Positions 1 through 21,700 of a stretch of 64,000 nucleotides of DNA are shown here, in pieces (positions within the stretch are counted from its first letter, which is position 1; every line of letters starts with the position of its first letter). The translations under genes were made by a program, and so were the position numbers. The DNA is from Membranipora membranacea (lineage: Eukaryota; Bryozoa; Gymnolaemata; Cheilostomatida; Membraniporidae), in contig OU612072.1 of assembly GCA_914767715.1 (NCBI GenBank), forward strand, positions 9,176,001 to 9,240,000. Direction: 5' to 3'. The notes below the pieces were generated by a model. That model had not been told where the DNA came from. It saw only the letters and a program-made list of their open reading frames with translations, and did no database searches.

Positions 1-41
1 GCTTATCCTGTCTTGACAAGCTTGTCAATACAGGCTAATCC
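1..41. repeat. partial hairpin repeat with CCTGTCTTGACAAGCTT arms
   Basis: The segment carries CCTGTCTTGACAAGCTT followed at once by the inverted arm (CTTGTCAATACAGG). The same arm sequence bounds the hairpins just after the GPCR-A stop (26221-26299) and after its truncated copy (47363-47434), so this looks like a collapsed member of a dispersed foldback family. Confidence 0.5.
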
Positions 42-791
42 TATGTCTTCTTCACCCGAAAATTATCGATTAACATGGCATGTAATGTAGCATCAAAGAC
101 ACCTACAGACAGGTTGACATACTGGATAACGAGTTTAAGGTAATTGACGCTCATGAATTGTTTAGTTTTATTTAGTATCTCCCAATTTCCATCTTTAAAT
201 CATCTTCCAAATCATTCAAATAGTTTAGTAATAAGTTGAAGTAAAACTGGTCAAATTGAATTCAAAAACAATCCTCACAGCTCGGAAACACGATGAGACT
301 TAAAAACCAAGGAGTATGTGACAAATAACCAAAGACCTTGAACGCAAGGAGTGTTGTTGTGGATATTGTTTGTGACTAGCCACTAGGCAGCAATGAACTC
401 ACTCTCCCATAGGAGTCAATATTAGGCAATAACAGTCGCTCTGGCCTTTTTGATAATACTTTATAAAAAAGCTATCGGAGTTGTGAAGTCATGTCAAATG
501 CAAACCAAACTCAACAATCATGTTTAAAAAGAATTAGAGAGTAGTCTCCTCTTTCATTTCTCAAAAGATGATTAAGTTGACTCAACTGACCGGAAACAGC
601 TCCAAAAGGAAAATCCTTGTTTGCCAAGTAGGAAATTTATTTTTGTTAGAAAGGGGTGCTTTAAGATTATTTTCACAGTGTTAACGTCATCCAGAAAGCC
701 TCTGTACTTATGAGTTGACGACTGAGTAGTGAACCCACATGGTGTAAAGTTGGAGCAAACCTGAACATCAGAACTACTGTGCAAAGCTAGA
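1..791. other. 5' flank of RAB4
   Basis: No coding region is supported here. The first 41 bases are part of a hairpin repeat, listed separately. The rest is unique-looking AT-rich DNA that must hold the promoter and 5' untranslated region of RAB4, whose ATG is at 792. I see no convincing TATA box. Confidence 0.5.
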
Positions 792-8404
<7,613 letters not shown>

Positions 8405-8538
8405 AAAATATCATCACTTGTATGTAACTTCTATTTATTTTACATCTTACTGCTAGGGTAATTATTTTCTATTCCATCTCTTTGTTTTACTGTATAGACT
8501 TTTGACAACATGTAATACAATGGCAGGCAGTGTTTTGA

Positions 8539-8633
8539 GTGGATTAAATTTGATGCAATTTGCCAGCTTTGGAGTTGCCTCCCCCTCTCTACTGACACTC
8601 CAATGCTGGCAAAATGGATCAAACTTGATCTAG
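8539..8633. repeat. foldback family (GGATTAAA..GATCAAACTTGATCTAG) copy
   Basis: Begins TGGATTAAATTTGATGCAAT and ends GGATCAAACTTGATCTAG, the two ends being complementary. It is the same family as the copies at 10572, 11011, 14607, 32787, 41156, 60736 and 63550, and lies in the RAB4 3' flank. Confidence 0.6.
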
Positions 8634-9911
8634 GTTTTGGACGTGAATTGATATACGATTTGATGTGTTGTGGTATTATAGCAACTGGAAAAGTTAAACT
8701 AGGAGTTGTCCTCTCTATAGATTATCATGCTATGATATCGCCATAAAATTTTCTTGTTTGGAATTTTTTGTTATTCTTTGAATAACTTACATGATTAACT
8801 TAATGCAGGTCCTGAACAAAGGTTTACAACTACATATTATAAGATGCATGTATGGCGTTTCATACTATATATGTCAATCTGCTTTGGCAGGGCCATAATA
8901 TCCATTCAAATGACTGAATTTCACCATTATTTTTTATAGGATTTGATTATTAAAAAATATATCTATTAACCTAAATTCGAAAACGACATAGTTTATGAAT
9001 CCCTGTATCTGTAGAATGGCTATACATATCAAGAAACCCAACTCTTGAGGAATGAGGTGTGTTGAATCTATGATAATCCTAGACAACTCCCCCTAGCTTT
9101 TGCCGCCCTCTTTTTTGTATGTTATTGGAAACAATTCTGTATATGATGATATTGTGTGCCCAACCAAATAGCGTATATATATCATTGGCCACTAAGCATG
9201 TTGATAGTCAATCTGAAAGAAAATCCAGTCTTGTCTGGCCCAGGAGCTGATTTGGTTCAGATTGTATATTTGGCTTGTTCTGTCACTAAATGACTATCAA
9301 GAGGCACATCAGCGCCGAATTTATAGCGTCATCTTCGCCATTCGATACTGTTAAAGAAGACAGATACACTGATATTGTTATAAATATAAAATTCATATCA
9401 ATGGATATATATAATATAGATCGGTGTGTAATTTGAGATTCTAGAGTATAGTTTTGGTTCCTCGCATGGTTTCCTCATGATCAATCCAGTGTAGCTACAG
9501 CCTATTTGAAATAACTTTCTGTATGTTAATAGTTCACAAAATTTGTCAGCTTATGCGCCATACCCGCATCCTATCATCAGGAAACGTAGCCATGATGATG
9601 AAAGTTAAATAGTTGGTAAGATCGGCCTTATTACAACTAAAGAGTTTGTAAATTTGGCATGTAAGGTATTTGAACTTTTTTTACAGTATTTGATGAGTAG
9701 AGTAAACTGCAGCCCAGCATTGAACACAATTCTATTACCTAACGCTCTATTTGTATCAGGAAATGTAGCTGAAACTAAAATCTACGGAGAGGTTGTCCAC
9801 TCCTCTCTTAGTAGGCCTATGGTAAAACTATTAGCGCAACTAGCTTGTGAACCCTATTAAAGCCAACGTAGCCAACATGTTGGTCCTGATCAGATCCAAC
9901 GCCTTGAAGTA

Positions 9912-10170
9912 GGAGGTGGCTCCGTTGGTTAGAGCGCCGTCCCTTTAGCATGCATATGCTGAAGGTCGTGGGTTGAATCCTACTGCAGTCCACTGACTAT
10001 TGGGGTTTGGTTGGCCCCAGGTGTGCTCCAACCTGCCTGCAAACAGAGAGCAAACTGGCACAGATATTGCGGCCTAGCCACTTGGGCACTAATATTTCGC
10101 CGTACATGCTTCGGGATGGGTGAGTGATAAGACACCTGATTTTTAATCAACCTCTTGATCATCACTTGAG
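9912..10170 (+). mobile_element. tRNA-derived SINE
   Basis: The head GGTGGCTCCGTTGGTTAGAG has a Pol III A box and is followed by the B box GGGTTGAATCC at about 9970. The body (GGGGTTTGGTTGGCCCCAGG, CTGCCTGCAAACAGAGAGCA, ATGCTTCGGGATG) is shared with the inverted copy at 45411-45787. No coding content. The 3' boundary is approximate. Confidence 0.8.
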
Positions 10171-10571
10171 AGAATAGTGTATAATAGAATTTTACAAAAA
10201 AAAGAGAAGGTAGTGAGATTTTGCCTTGGTAACAGTAACTTTGATCAATGAATCTCCCAATCGTAACCCCATAAAGCTATGTGTTGAAATTGATTGAGGA
10301 AATAAAGGTAGCAGAAAAAGCACCCTAGTTGATATCATCTGACTGTATGGAAAGCCTACAGAAAACGATTAACACATCCAACCTAAATAACTCTTATTTA
10401 TCTTTGGCATGTAAACATCCATATAGGATGATGTTGTCTGCCAAACATATGGATATACATCACCAACAACTCACTGTATATGCTTATCGATCAAATCAGC
10501 TACATTTGCGGTACTTTGCCATGGCTACAGTTGATTTCAGTATGAATGAAAATGGCTGGTGAGTTGATTAT

Positions 10572-10712
10572 AGAACAAGATTGATCCAATCTTCCTGCAT
10601 TCCATTTGCTTTCCTTCCACGGGTCAAACCGCAGGCCTTTTTTGCCTGCGGCTTGACCAGTGGAGGGGAAGCAACTCAAAATGGAAGCGAATGGAACAAA
10701 CTTGGTCTAGTG
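10572..10712. repeat. foldback family copy with long hairpin
   Basis: The centre is CAAACCGCAGGCC-TTTTTT-GCCTGCGGCTTG and the ends are GATTGATCCAA / GAACAAACTTGGTC. This copy keeps the best-paired hairpin of the family. Confidence 0.7.
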
Positions 10713-11010
10713 AATTAAAACTTCACAACACTACAGACACCTTTGATCTGGAGTACAAGGGTGAGGTTACTCAATGATATAAAATATTGGTAGACTCATC
10801 CTTGTAATGTTGTGTGACATTTGAGGCATTTAACATAAATAGCATCATTTGCACAGAATTAATGTGTGGCTGTGACGATGCATGTATCATGCATTCTTTA
10901 TCACTTAACTTGCAAGGTGTAGATTATTCACATTGTATATTATCAAATTGTTTTTGTTCACCTGTGCAACCTTATCCCGCAAATTAATAGGAAACATTAC
11001 TGGATGCTTC

Positions 11011-11112
11011 GACCAAGTTTGACCCATTTACCTGGATTCCAGTTGCTCCCTTCCACTGGTAACGCCGCAGCAGCAGCAGGAGAGCAGGCAATCGGATTAA
11101 ACATGATCTACG
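11011..11112. repeat. foldback family copy
   Basis: Starts GACCAAGTTTGACCCATTTA, passes through CACTGGTAACGCCGCAG, and ends GGATTAAACATGATCTAC. The second half appears shortened internally. Confidence 0.65.
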
Positions 11113-12747
11113 GAATGCCTAACATCCAACTTCCAAAACATTCAAATAGCAGGATTTTGCTTAGAAATTTAACCCATGTTGTATTTTAGATGAGGCAGGG
11201 TATTTAGTGGTATTTTTGTTTGCATTAAAAATATTGAGCCAGCATATTTAGAACATTATAAATCAATATTACTTTTTCTCACATATTCTGACAATGCTTT
11301 AGGAGGACCACTCATAGCGGTGTAAGTGGACAGAGGCATATTGTAGAGTGCATAAGTAAATTTAACTGTTTTTTGCTGTTGAATTTTTGGCTTCGGTTTT
11401 TGTCCGATAGTATGGCCTTTGAAGGCTTTGAATGGCATTTGGACTGAATTGGTAAACATATTATATTACTCAAATTTAATGACTTTCTGATGAATACTTT
11501 CATACTACTGTACTGACTATAAAGAACATCATGCAGACGGCTAATCGAGAATATAAAAGGTTTTGGCGCTAAGGTCAATTTGGTTGGAATACCCCCTGTT
11601 GGTGAGGACTGTCAAAGTCTCTGCATTTGGAGGCCTGAAATAATATGGTAGTGAGGGTAAAGAAATAGATTTGACTAATTTATTTCTCAAATCAAAATGT
11701 ATAGCTTGGGGGAGCTGACAAAGATGCCAAGTTTTGCTTGCCGATGTATCAAATGCTGTTATTTACCTTGTTCCATTACAATAATGATATGGTGTAATGC
11801 AAGGGATGAGAGAGTAAGTATCACTTGCAATTACCTCCTAAGTTAAGTTATTTTAGGTGTACATCATTAAGGCGTCGGCTATAGATAATCAAGTAACACC
11901 TAGCAAGATAATTGTTATCCCAAAAGGAGGGGGTGGAGTATAACTATAGATGATCATTATCTATATAATAGTATACTAATATGTATGTTATTTCCATTGT
12001 AAATCAGAGTCATTAATGGGAATTTTGTTTTCACAGCTTGTTAATATCTAGGGTCGCTAAATTACTAATTTAACAACACTTTCCCTTATGACTTCAGTAA
12101 CTGAACCTACCCTTACATAACAATTATCTCAATACTATGGTAAGATTATTCATCCAATGTCCATAGGAGGAGAGAGGAGCTTTTGTTCCTATTGATATAG
12201 GCAAGAATATTTATTGAATTTAGCATAATAAATTACTGCTATTTTATAGAAAACATTGAATGTGCATGCACGCATATGTACCAAGAAGTTAGCTCGAATG
12301 TATGTACAGATGTACAGATAGGAATATCGATTCTGATCTATCAAGCCGGACACAGCTCAGTAGGACTTTAATACGTGGAATAAGAGATTTAATCCTGCAA
12401 TCAATCAGAGATAGAGGTTCTAACGCTTCACTATCATAGACAGTTTCACCGTTGAGACAAACTATATGGTAAATAAAGGTACCACCATCATCATCATTAC
12501 CACACAGGGGTGACAGCTCGACGACAAGCAACTCATATAGCAGTCTGCGACACTGCGAGCAACAGATTTCAGAGATTACAACATTGGTATATGAGGGCTT
12601 CCAGTTAACCAGTTATGTCATTGTGAGGTAAATTACGACACACAGTTGTCATCATTGATTTGTCAGTGACAGCTGGCACACAATCAGGTGAAAGAGAGCA
12701 ACCTGTTGACAGCCTCATATTATAAAGCAACACACAGAAAATACAAA

Positions 12748-15700
12748 ATGGATAACAACGCTGATAATAACTCAACGGATATGTCTAATATATCAAGAGG
12801 TAGGTAAAACTAATGTAATTTTCATTTCAAAAACACAAAGTTTGAAGTTTGTTTATTGCCTAAATCTAATATCCATCCTGTAATACATGAATGGAAAACT
12901 AAAATAAAGTCTGAGCTGCATTAGTTGAAAAATCGCATGAATTCACAAAAGGTATTTTGTCTCTTGGTGGTTCTACAGTTGAATGCCCTGTTTTTATCTA
13001 TTTTTGTTCTGCAAGCAGATTTCTGTTGGTATTTATTTTAATACGAGAGTTCAGGGGATGGTGATCGTTGTCGTCTATTTTAGTGAAGTGTTCACTGCAA
13101 AAAAGTGTGCAGGAAAGTTGTGACGGTTGGCAGTGAGAGATTGTCAAGCTTCTGTTCCTAGTTGTCAGAGAATGGCAGCATAATCCAATTAACCGAGCGC
13201 TGGATGCTCTCTAGTCTTGTTTTGTAGGTGTCTGATAGCAGATGTTCAACTATTTAATATTTACTGATCATTTCAATAACTGAAAGGGTTTTAAATACCA
13301 GAAGACCTCAAATGTCTCAGGCATCGGAACAAATATTTGCTTTTTGACAATGAGCTCTTGGAAATAGCAAATATTTAGGATCACTTAGAGAAATGGTTTC
13401 CTCTGTGCCTCAAGGCAATGTAGCGAATTTCAAATTGTATTTAGATATCTAAGGGCTTCATTTTCAGCTAACCCAAAACCGTCAATACTAAGACACTTGC
13501 ACCTAAAAGTTGCAACCTTATGATAGCAGACAAAGCAAAGCGCGGTTAGATGGTCAATTCTACTCGATTTAATTTCAATCACTGCATGGCACTGCCTAAT
13601 GTGTCTTATCTAGATATGTACCATGAGTAAATTAGCCGATGTATTAGAAGCTTAGCAGACTGAATCCCCTGACCTCCACACAAAATATAAGATGAAGAAA
13701 GTTCTGCTCAGAGTCAGGACAACCAAGGTGTTCGGACTCTAACTCCTAGAGTCAATTAAAAGGATTTTTCTAGTGGTAATATTTTAATTGACTGGAAATA
13801 ATGACTCCTATTATGTTAACATTATATTGTAGGAAATTCTAAAAATCATGTTCCTAGTTCTTGTAGAAATATGTCATCTGTGGATTCTTTTATTGATGGG
13901 GGGATTAGCGTTGATAGAATGAATATCAATTAGATTATGGTGCATTCATTATCTTTTTTACCACAGTGAATTTCATGCGGTATGTAGAGAAGTCTTGGCA
14001 GAAAGATCAAGACATGCATGATAGCTAAAAGATCTTTTATAAGTTGTCACATCATGCACAGTCACGGTGCTACCCACACTCGCTCTTATGAGCCAGACCG
14101 ACCTTGCTACCTCAACTCTCATATAATGACTTCAATCTGACCTCAGCTCAGAACGTATTGCGGTAATTTAAAAATAAACATCTTTGTGTAAGGGATGCAA
14201 TGAATAGAACATCAACAAGAACACAACAAAGGCACAACTAGAACAAAGTATCAACAACAGCAACAAAAACAACACAACAACAACTGAAACTAGTAATTTA
14301 TTACTTATATTGTAGAGACTTCTGCTTTACTGGAGCGGCCAACAGCTGACCCATTACAGCTTACATCAGACCAGCTTTATCAGCTTCTTTATGTAATCTA
14401 CTTTTGGATACAAGGAGTCGCCTACACTGTCATATGCACAATTGGTATGTTTCTATTCGTTTTTGATATTTTTTGTTTAAAATATACTACTATATTACAT
14501 TCAAATGCTACTATTATGGTAGGCTAATATTTTAATGTTTGGAAGTGAACCGGTCCTACTTTCAGGTTTTAAGGTGAAAAGTACCCAATGCGTTGGCTCA
14601 GAGCTAAACCAAGTTTGGTCCATTCAGAGTTGCTCCTCCCCAGCTGGTTCTGCTGCAGCGTGACCAGTGGAAGGGGGCAACTGGAATGCAGGCAATTTGA
14701 TTAAACATGACCTAGCTCAGAGCCGACACATTGGCTACGTGAACCGGTGCACTCTCTCACAGATTGTCGGATATTGATGTCAATGTTACCAGATCATTAC
14801 AATTTGTGCATGTACTCGTACTACTGAGCAAGGATGTGACCTTAACCTGGCTTTTCTAATCTTGTTGCTACAGTGTGGATCTCTCTGGTGTCAGAATGGC
14901 GTTCTGTAACCTGTCATGAGGATTAAATGATTTGGATTTTGGTATTTAAGAGATTAGATACGATTTAATCTAATCTCTATGTCATTGCAGTATAGCTTAA
15001 TACTATGATTACTATAACTAGATGATCTTATTTCCCAATCAAAGCGGAGTTGCGGTCTAGGGTCCCTGGGCTTACATACGATCGGGCCACAGTGTGGGAT
15101 TTCCCAGCTAAATAAAGACACGTCGCCTGAAAAATTGTTTTGTGATGAAGTCAAAACAACGTATATAAATATTACCACTTGATCTGGTATTTTTCCCAAC
15201 AAGAAGGGAACAAGCCTACTAGGCGCCTGGTAGGGATGGCTTTCCAAGGTGTATTGAGGCAAACCGTTTTAATATATATAAAGCAGAATGGGGGTTTTTG
15301 GGAACAGGATTGATTCTAGCAAGCCATTCAATAGCTTGTCTCCATTTATCCTGTTCCTCAGATGTGTGTATTAAATCTGTGGCAAAGGAGAGGCTAGGCC
15401 AAACAGGACCTACAATCAAAGTCAGTATTACCTGCTAGTCATTTCAGTACCGAAAATTAAACACATTTACCATTGTTAGAACATGCCAGCATAATGTATG
15501 TGTATTACAATGGAATCCTTGCATACGATTGGAATGTAACTTTCTGCTAGCAGGTACAAGTGCTAGGTCATGCTTGAAATTCCTCTTCCATTCACACACA
15601 TAATTAGCACAATATTTTTAGACGTCTTCGAATAATTTTTGTGTTGCTAGCATATGGCAAAAGTAATCCCAACACAGGGCCATAGTTTAGAAAAATGGTA

Positions 15701-18700
15701 AGTGAGGCAAAGGTCTTTGGTTCAAATTAACAGCGAGTTGAGTGTTGTTTGGCCCCCAGTGATGTATTGGTAAAGCTCCGACTTCCAAAGCAATTTAAGA
15801 GAATACATGACTAGGAAATTTAAGTCCTAAATGAGCTGATTCTGACTCAGCATATTCAATTATAGGGTTTTAGGCCACCTAATTTAGCATTCTAGAGGAG
15901 GCAGTGCATCCCTGCCTCCCCTAGTACTTTGGGTCTCGTTAAAACTTGTGGAAGCGAATATTTACCTGTAATATAACATGATTAGTTTAATTTTTAGTGA
16001 AAAACCTTTTTGGTTCATAGGAGTCATTTTTTAAAGGAAAGGCATGATACCATCAGCTTCATCATCGCATGAAAATCACGTATTTTGATGTAGCGTAGAG
16101 CTGCAATTGGTTTCCTGTTTGATTTTTGAAGGTTATATTAATTTAGTACATGCCAGAACCACAAAGATGTATAACATATTTTTGTATGAATGGTTCCAGA
16201 AGATGTGGATAATTTGGATAATTTGTTATGGATATCTCTTTTAGGCTTTGTTTTGAATACCAATTCCATAATTTAAGTAGCTGACAGTACAATGCTCAGT
16301 ATAAAAGTCAACTTTTATAAATTTACATTTATAAAATGCTATTCACTGATAAACTTTCTGTTGGACAATAGAGAACTTTGCTCCCACGACATGGTAAGGC
16401 AATACAAAACCTTCTGGGTACTAATTTTAGAACGCAGCTTGCAAACATTGAGCCACACCCTGAAGTTTAGGACATATCACTTTGCAGCCTCACTATGAAA
16501 CATTGTTAACTTTATTTCAATACCCAGTGACATATTTATTTGCCACATCAGTAAAGTTTGCTCACAATTTAATAATCATTTTATTCAGAATGAAAATATC
16601 AGTTAATGACAAAGCTTTCTTTTATTGCTGGTTGGTGTAGATCAGATTAGATCAAAGCCTCTATTTTATACTATGCGGTTGACACTGGATTTAGAAATAA
16701 TGAATCGAGAATCGCTAAATCATAATTTTTTTCACGTATAGGGCCAGAGTGTAGGCACTATTTTTATGACACAATCAGCTTATCTTTGCCGACAGTGACA
16801 GTAATCCTACGACTGGTGAAGATATATTAAGACTAGTGACATCGATGCGCACATCTAACACAAGTAGATGGGAAGCCGGCGCAGCTATAGCATGAAGTGA
16901 CTGATTTGAAATCAATTTTTTGGAACTGATGTGGTTTTGTTTTCTGAGCAAAGCCAAGGCTAATTCACCTCAAGTATATGTAGTCATTTAAAGTGTAATG
17001 AATCAGGTAAAAAACTTGAAGAACATTTCTGACCTGTCTGACAGTGAAGTCAGTTGTGACAATGGTAGATGTTTTCCGGTTCAAATATCTTTCCTGACAC
17101 ACAATTTTGTCATAATGAAAATATTGCTCTGTCATGGTAAAAGCCTTTAGCATCTTTGGTGTAATTTATAAAAGATCAGGAATCGATGCTTTATCATGCC
17201 CTATTGACCAGACTATTCATAGGTCTATGGGAAGGAAAGTAATTATTTGCAGGTCTTGGGCTATTTTTTCTATGATGATTGGAAATGAACATGTATTTTG
17301 CTGGATACTTTCTCTCTAATAAGGTGTTTGGGGTCAGGGCTTGGAGTCAATATTTATTTAGTAAAATGTCCTGCAGAAGTTAACCATGCTTGTAATATAC
17401 TTGTTGTTTAATAATCTCTCCAATGACATAAAACAAAAATATTGATGCCGCGTATACAAGTGATTCTGCAGCACAACTGAGCGTGATTTGAATACTTTCT
17501 CTCTGGCATATGTATATTTAAATTATATTACACCATCATTAGTAGTCATCTACTCTTACATATGTCTTCAGATTAATTGAAATTTGAATCATAGTAAATT
17601 TAAATGTCAACAAATCTGACCCCCACCCCACTCGGTCAAATTATTGATTTCATTACACTAGTTTTCGGGTGTAGATTTGTTTCAGTGCAAAAAAAATTAT
17701 CAAATTAATATGAGAATCACGTTGGAAATAACCAAATTTGACGCCGCTTTGTGTAGTAAAATATGACATTCATCTTCTCTGCTCAGCCATGATTTTCTTG
17801 ATACTCTACACAAAAATATGTGAATGTGTGAAATCTCTGATTTTCTATATCATTTATTACCTTTCATACAGTTATTCATGGTTTCTATTCTTCAATATAT
17901 TTTCAGGCATCTTTGCTAATCTGCTCAACATTGTAACGTTATGGAGACAGAGGAAATTAGTGACTTATAAAATATTTCTCGCGATGGCTTTTGCAGATTT
18001 AGTGGTAAGCTAAGAACAGAGTTACTAAAAATCTCTATAACCAGCATGTGGTTATTGGTACTGGTTTGGTGTAGTTGATCAGTGACATGTATTTCTACCT
18101 CTTATTTCTTATGTTTATAAAGCAATATATTAATGATCCTACACACTGCTGTCAAAGGCATCTATTGATTATGATTCTAGCTGTGCACTGACTAGCCAAA
18201 CCACTTACCTATTTTACTAATATTGATAATGGTAACACACTTACTTTCTAATTACCAGTTAGTTAATTTCCATCCTCAAGTTTTATCTGATAGTACATTG
18301 GTTAGTATTCATAGTCAAGAGTAGTCTGAGCCCCCCCCCCCCCCCAGATTATTTCCCCCTCCCCTGCCCGCAGCTTGATGGTTGGTTTCTTAGGATTAAT
18401 CGTGGAAGTGTTCTTGGCTCTTGACCAATTTGCAAGCTGCAGAGTATCAGAACATCAGCTGTACTTTGTAATAGAATTGCCGAAAAATTTCCATATTGCA
18501 TTTGCTCACATTTCTCACTGAAACCAAAACTATGATCAAATTCAAAATTGCCTTTAAACATTTAAGAAGCGTCATTAGATGACCCATGTGCAGAGCTTAT
18601 TGGAAAGCAAACAACATCTGAGGTTGTACCCTTTATCAATATTTGTGTCCGATTAAAAACTCAAAATACTCTCATAGCTATAATTGTTTCATGTTAGACC

Positions 18701-21700
18701 AATTCCATTCATTTCACATTTTAAGAGATCTTCCAAATTATTTTTCTCATCAATTTGCATTATCATCTTTGTTTTTTTTTTTTTTTCATTTCTTATTGGG
18801 TATTGGGTTATTGGGTCATTCTCAACAAATGAGTAGCCTATTATCCAAAATAAAGTTCATATTATATTATTGTAGGTTAGGTGTGTTATGCTGGGCTATA
18901 ACATTGTTTTCGTAGGTTGCCTTTGCAATGCTGAGCTATATCATTTTTATTGTAGGTTGTGTGTGTTATGCTGAGTTATTCTCTATGCTTTGGTGTTTAC
19001 TCACCAATCATAACAACAGGCAAGATTGGCAGCCCACCTAATCTCGGAGTGCATTATACCAAATATGTCTGGTACTATGTGTGGTTCCATGTTCAGAATA
19101 CCTTCATGTGTGTAAGTATTTAAATTATATTATATTGTAATAATTTTATATTATATTATATTAATCATTTTATATTCAGTTATTATGACTTCTATTCTAC
19201 TAACTGGCAAAACCTAAAAAATGGAGTTTCTGGAATTTTCGAGATCATTTAGCGTATATGAAAAAAAAATCTAACCAAAATACTAATTACAATTCCCAAA
19301 AAATTAAGTTTCCCAGTCTATCGTATATGGACATGAAAGGCCCATTATCTCAACGCCAGCTAGTACCTTGTAGTACTGGACTAGCGTATTCTTACGTAAT
19401 TTAACTCAGATGCATGATATCAGATAGCATGCATAGAATTTTGTGAAGCTGTCACAATTTATTAAGAATGAAAATACCAAGGTAGAATAATATTATGGCC
19501 GTCGTCGGTATCAGGGCGCATGATAAACTGCAAATTCATAGCAAAGATTATGAATATTCATTGCTCATTGCTCATAGTGTGTAGTAGATGAATCCATGCA
19601 AGGGCTTGGTTGATAGTTATTTTTAGATCTTAATAGCGACCTGAAAGTTAGCTTTTGTAGTCCCAGGGGTAGATCGTGAAACAGACAAATAGAAGGCTCG
19701 TCATTAAAATGCATGCGATCTTAGCGCAGATTATGATAGATTTTGATATGATATGGTAAAATGTCAGGCAAGATGTCATACTTGAAATATGACTTAGAAT
19801 GTGTAAATAGTTCATGACCATTAATGCCTAACAACAGCAGTAACAGCATAAATTATAATTAAAGACACACTGATGAGTTCACAATTCAGATATATATATA
19901 GATACAAATCTGTGCTTTTAAGTGTCATCTGTGTGTATTTGGCCCCAACTAAGTGTCACTCAAAGATAAGGAGTCATTTTATATGACCCACAAAAAAATC
20001 ATGTCTTAAATCCTAAATCTTGTGCATCCTAAACCCAATAGTAATTAATGGTAGATAAGATAGCCTGACATGGTCGGACAACTCCAATGCAAAGATCCGC
20101 CCTACACACTGATAGCCACTATATATATATATATATGTATATATGAAAGACTCGTTGTCCAGGGTTTTTATGGGTACAATAGTGGGATATATAATATATG
20201 ACACTTTATTGCACAAATGTGTGTATATATATATATATATATATACTTTATTATTGCCGACCAAAGTCATTGACAAATAAAGACCATAGACAAATAAAGA
20301 CAAGATAGGCATAGATGTGGGGCAAACGCCATAAGATTTGTGAGAGGTGTGTCAGACAACTTATGTAATCTATTTGTGATGTCATTCTTAGAGTAATGTG
20401 CGGTAAATTATGCCATCTAACATATTTATCAAATGTATTTTTACCCTATTGAAAAATACCACTACCAATGGTCTAACTAAGTCTCTGAGGGATGAGGGTT
20501 TGTGGCATTACATTATCACAATGTCATGGCACAAACTAGAACTTAGAAATACGCAGACCCGAAAACTTCCGAGTAGCAAATCATGGCAAAATATGTAACA
20601 ATATCTGATACCTTCAGAAATACTTAGCACATTCATTATTTTATGATAGACATTCTATGCTCGCAATTCAAGATTACTTACACTACGTTTCCATACTTTG
20701 AATAGGCGCAACGAATGAAGTTGCCACCTCTCAATTTGAATGGAGTGCTTACGGCTCTCGTGATACTAAAACTTCAATTGTAACAACAGTATTTTCACGA
20801 TCGCTGTTAATCAAAGAGAGATTGATCTATGGAAACTATGTGAACCTAACGGGTTGTTTTAAATCTGAAACAAACTTTTTTATCTGTTACAGATATCCAA
20901 TTGGTGTGTGGTCTTAGTAGCTGTTTTTAGACTGATAGTCATCACGTTCCCTCTGAAAGCAATAGACTATGCTAGCGCTACAAGAGTCAACACGGCTATA
21001 TCTCTTGTATATATCTGCAGTGTACTGGCACAGATACCCAATTATTTAACTTCAAAGTGAGTATGCCAGTAAACTTGTCTTTGGACAGAGACAGACACTT
21101 TGGTTTTAACCAATGTAGTATTGTAGACGGTCCCTTGCACGAAAAAGACACTTTAAAATGTTGTTAACAGCCCGGCACTTTACAGTAGCAAAAGGCCTGT
21201 ATTCAACTACCCCTGAGGGATTGCTCTGAAAGGGTCAAAGTTATTCTTTCCACGAGGTCATAAAAAAGTGGCCACGTGACAAAGCTAGGTCAGAGCAACC
21301 AATGATGTTCTATATTTAAAAAAATTGCGACGTTTGTGGGGTTGTAACTTTTAAAATGCTTCGTTGCAACATTGATGAGGTTTCGACGTTAGTGTAACGA
21401 TTCCAATGTTTTACGTTTGCTACGTTTATGGGTTCAACAGCCCTATTTTAACTTCAGGACTACAAAGTGATGGTATTGATTACATGATCAGTTCCTGTGC
21501 ATTGTGTTACCAGCATTCATCATTATCTAAGGAAGATATGTCTTCCACAAATTAGTCTCCTACTCAAGGACTGGATAAGCTTTCTTCATAATACATCAAT
21601 TAATTCCCACTGCCAACCTCTTGATATAATGTGAAGCTATACATTATTATAGGTGGGAAAATGGAGTGATAGTTGCTGTTCCAGAGTCAGCAAAGTTTGC

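Larger units (their letters stand above)
8405..12747. other. intergenic region RAB4 / GPCR-A
   Basis: Contains the RAB4 3' untranslated region, three foldback-family copies (near 8.5, 10.6 and 11.0 kb), one tRNA-derived SINE (9.9-10.2 kb), and the upstream region of GPCR-A. I see no coding exon. The open frames here are short and lack splice-supported continuation. No clear AATAAA lies close after the RAB4 stop. Confidence 0.6.

Noticed and set aside
12719-12728. TATTATAAAG as a TATA box for GPCR-A
   Set aside because: It lies about 20 bp before the ATG, so transcription from it would start at or after the start codon.
15219-15419. - strand frames at 14954-15419 in GPCR-A intron 2
   Set aside because: Overlapping frames with a phrase like RQAIEWLARI suggest an old reverse-transcribed element, but the evidence is too thin to annotate.
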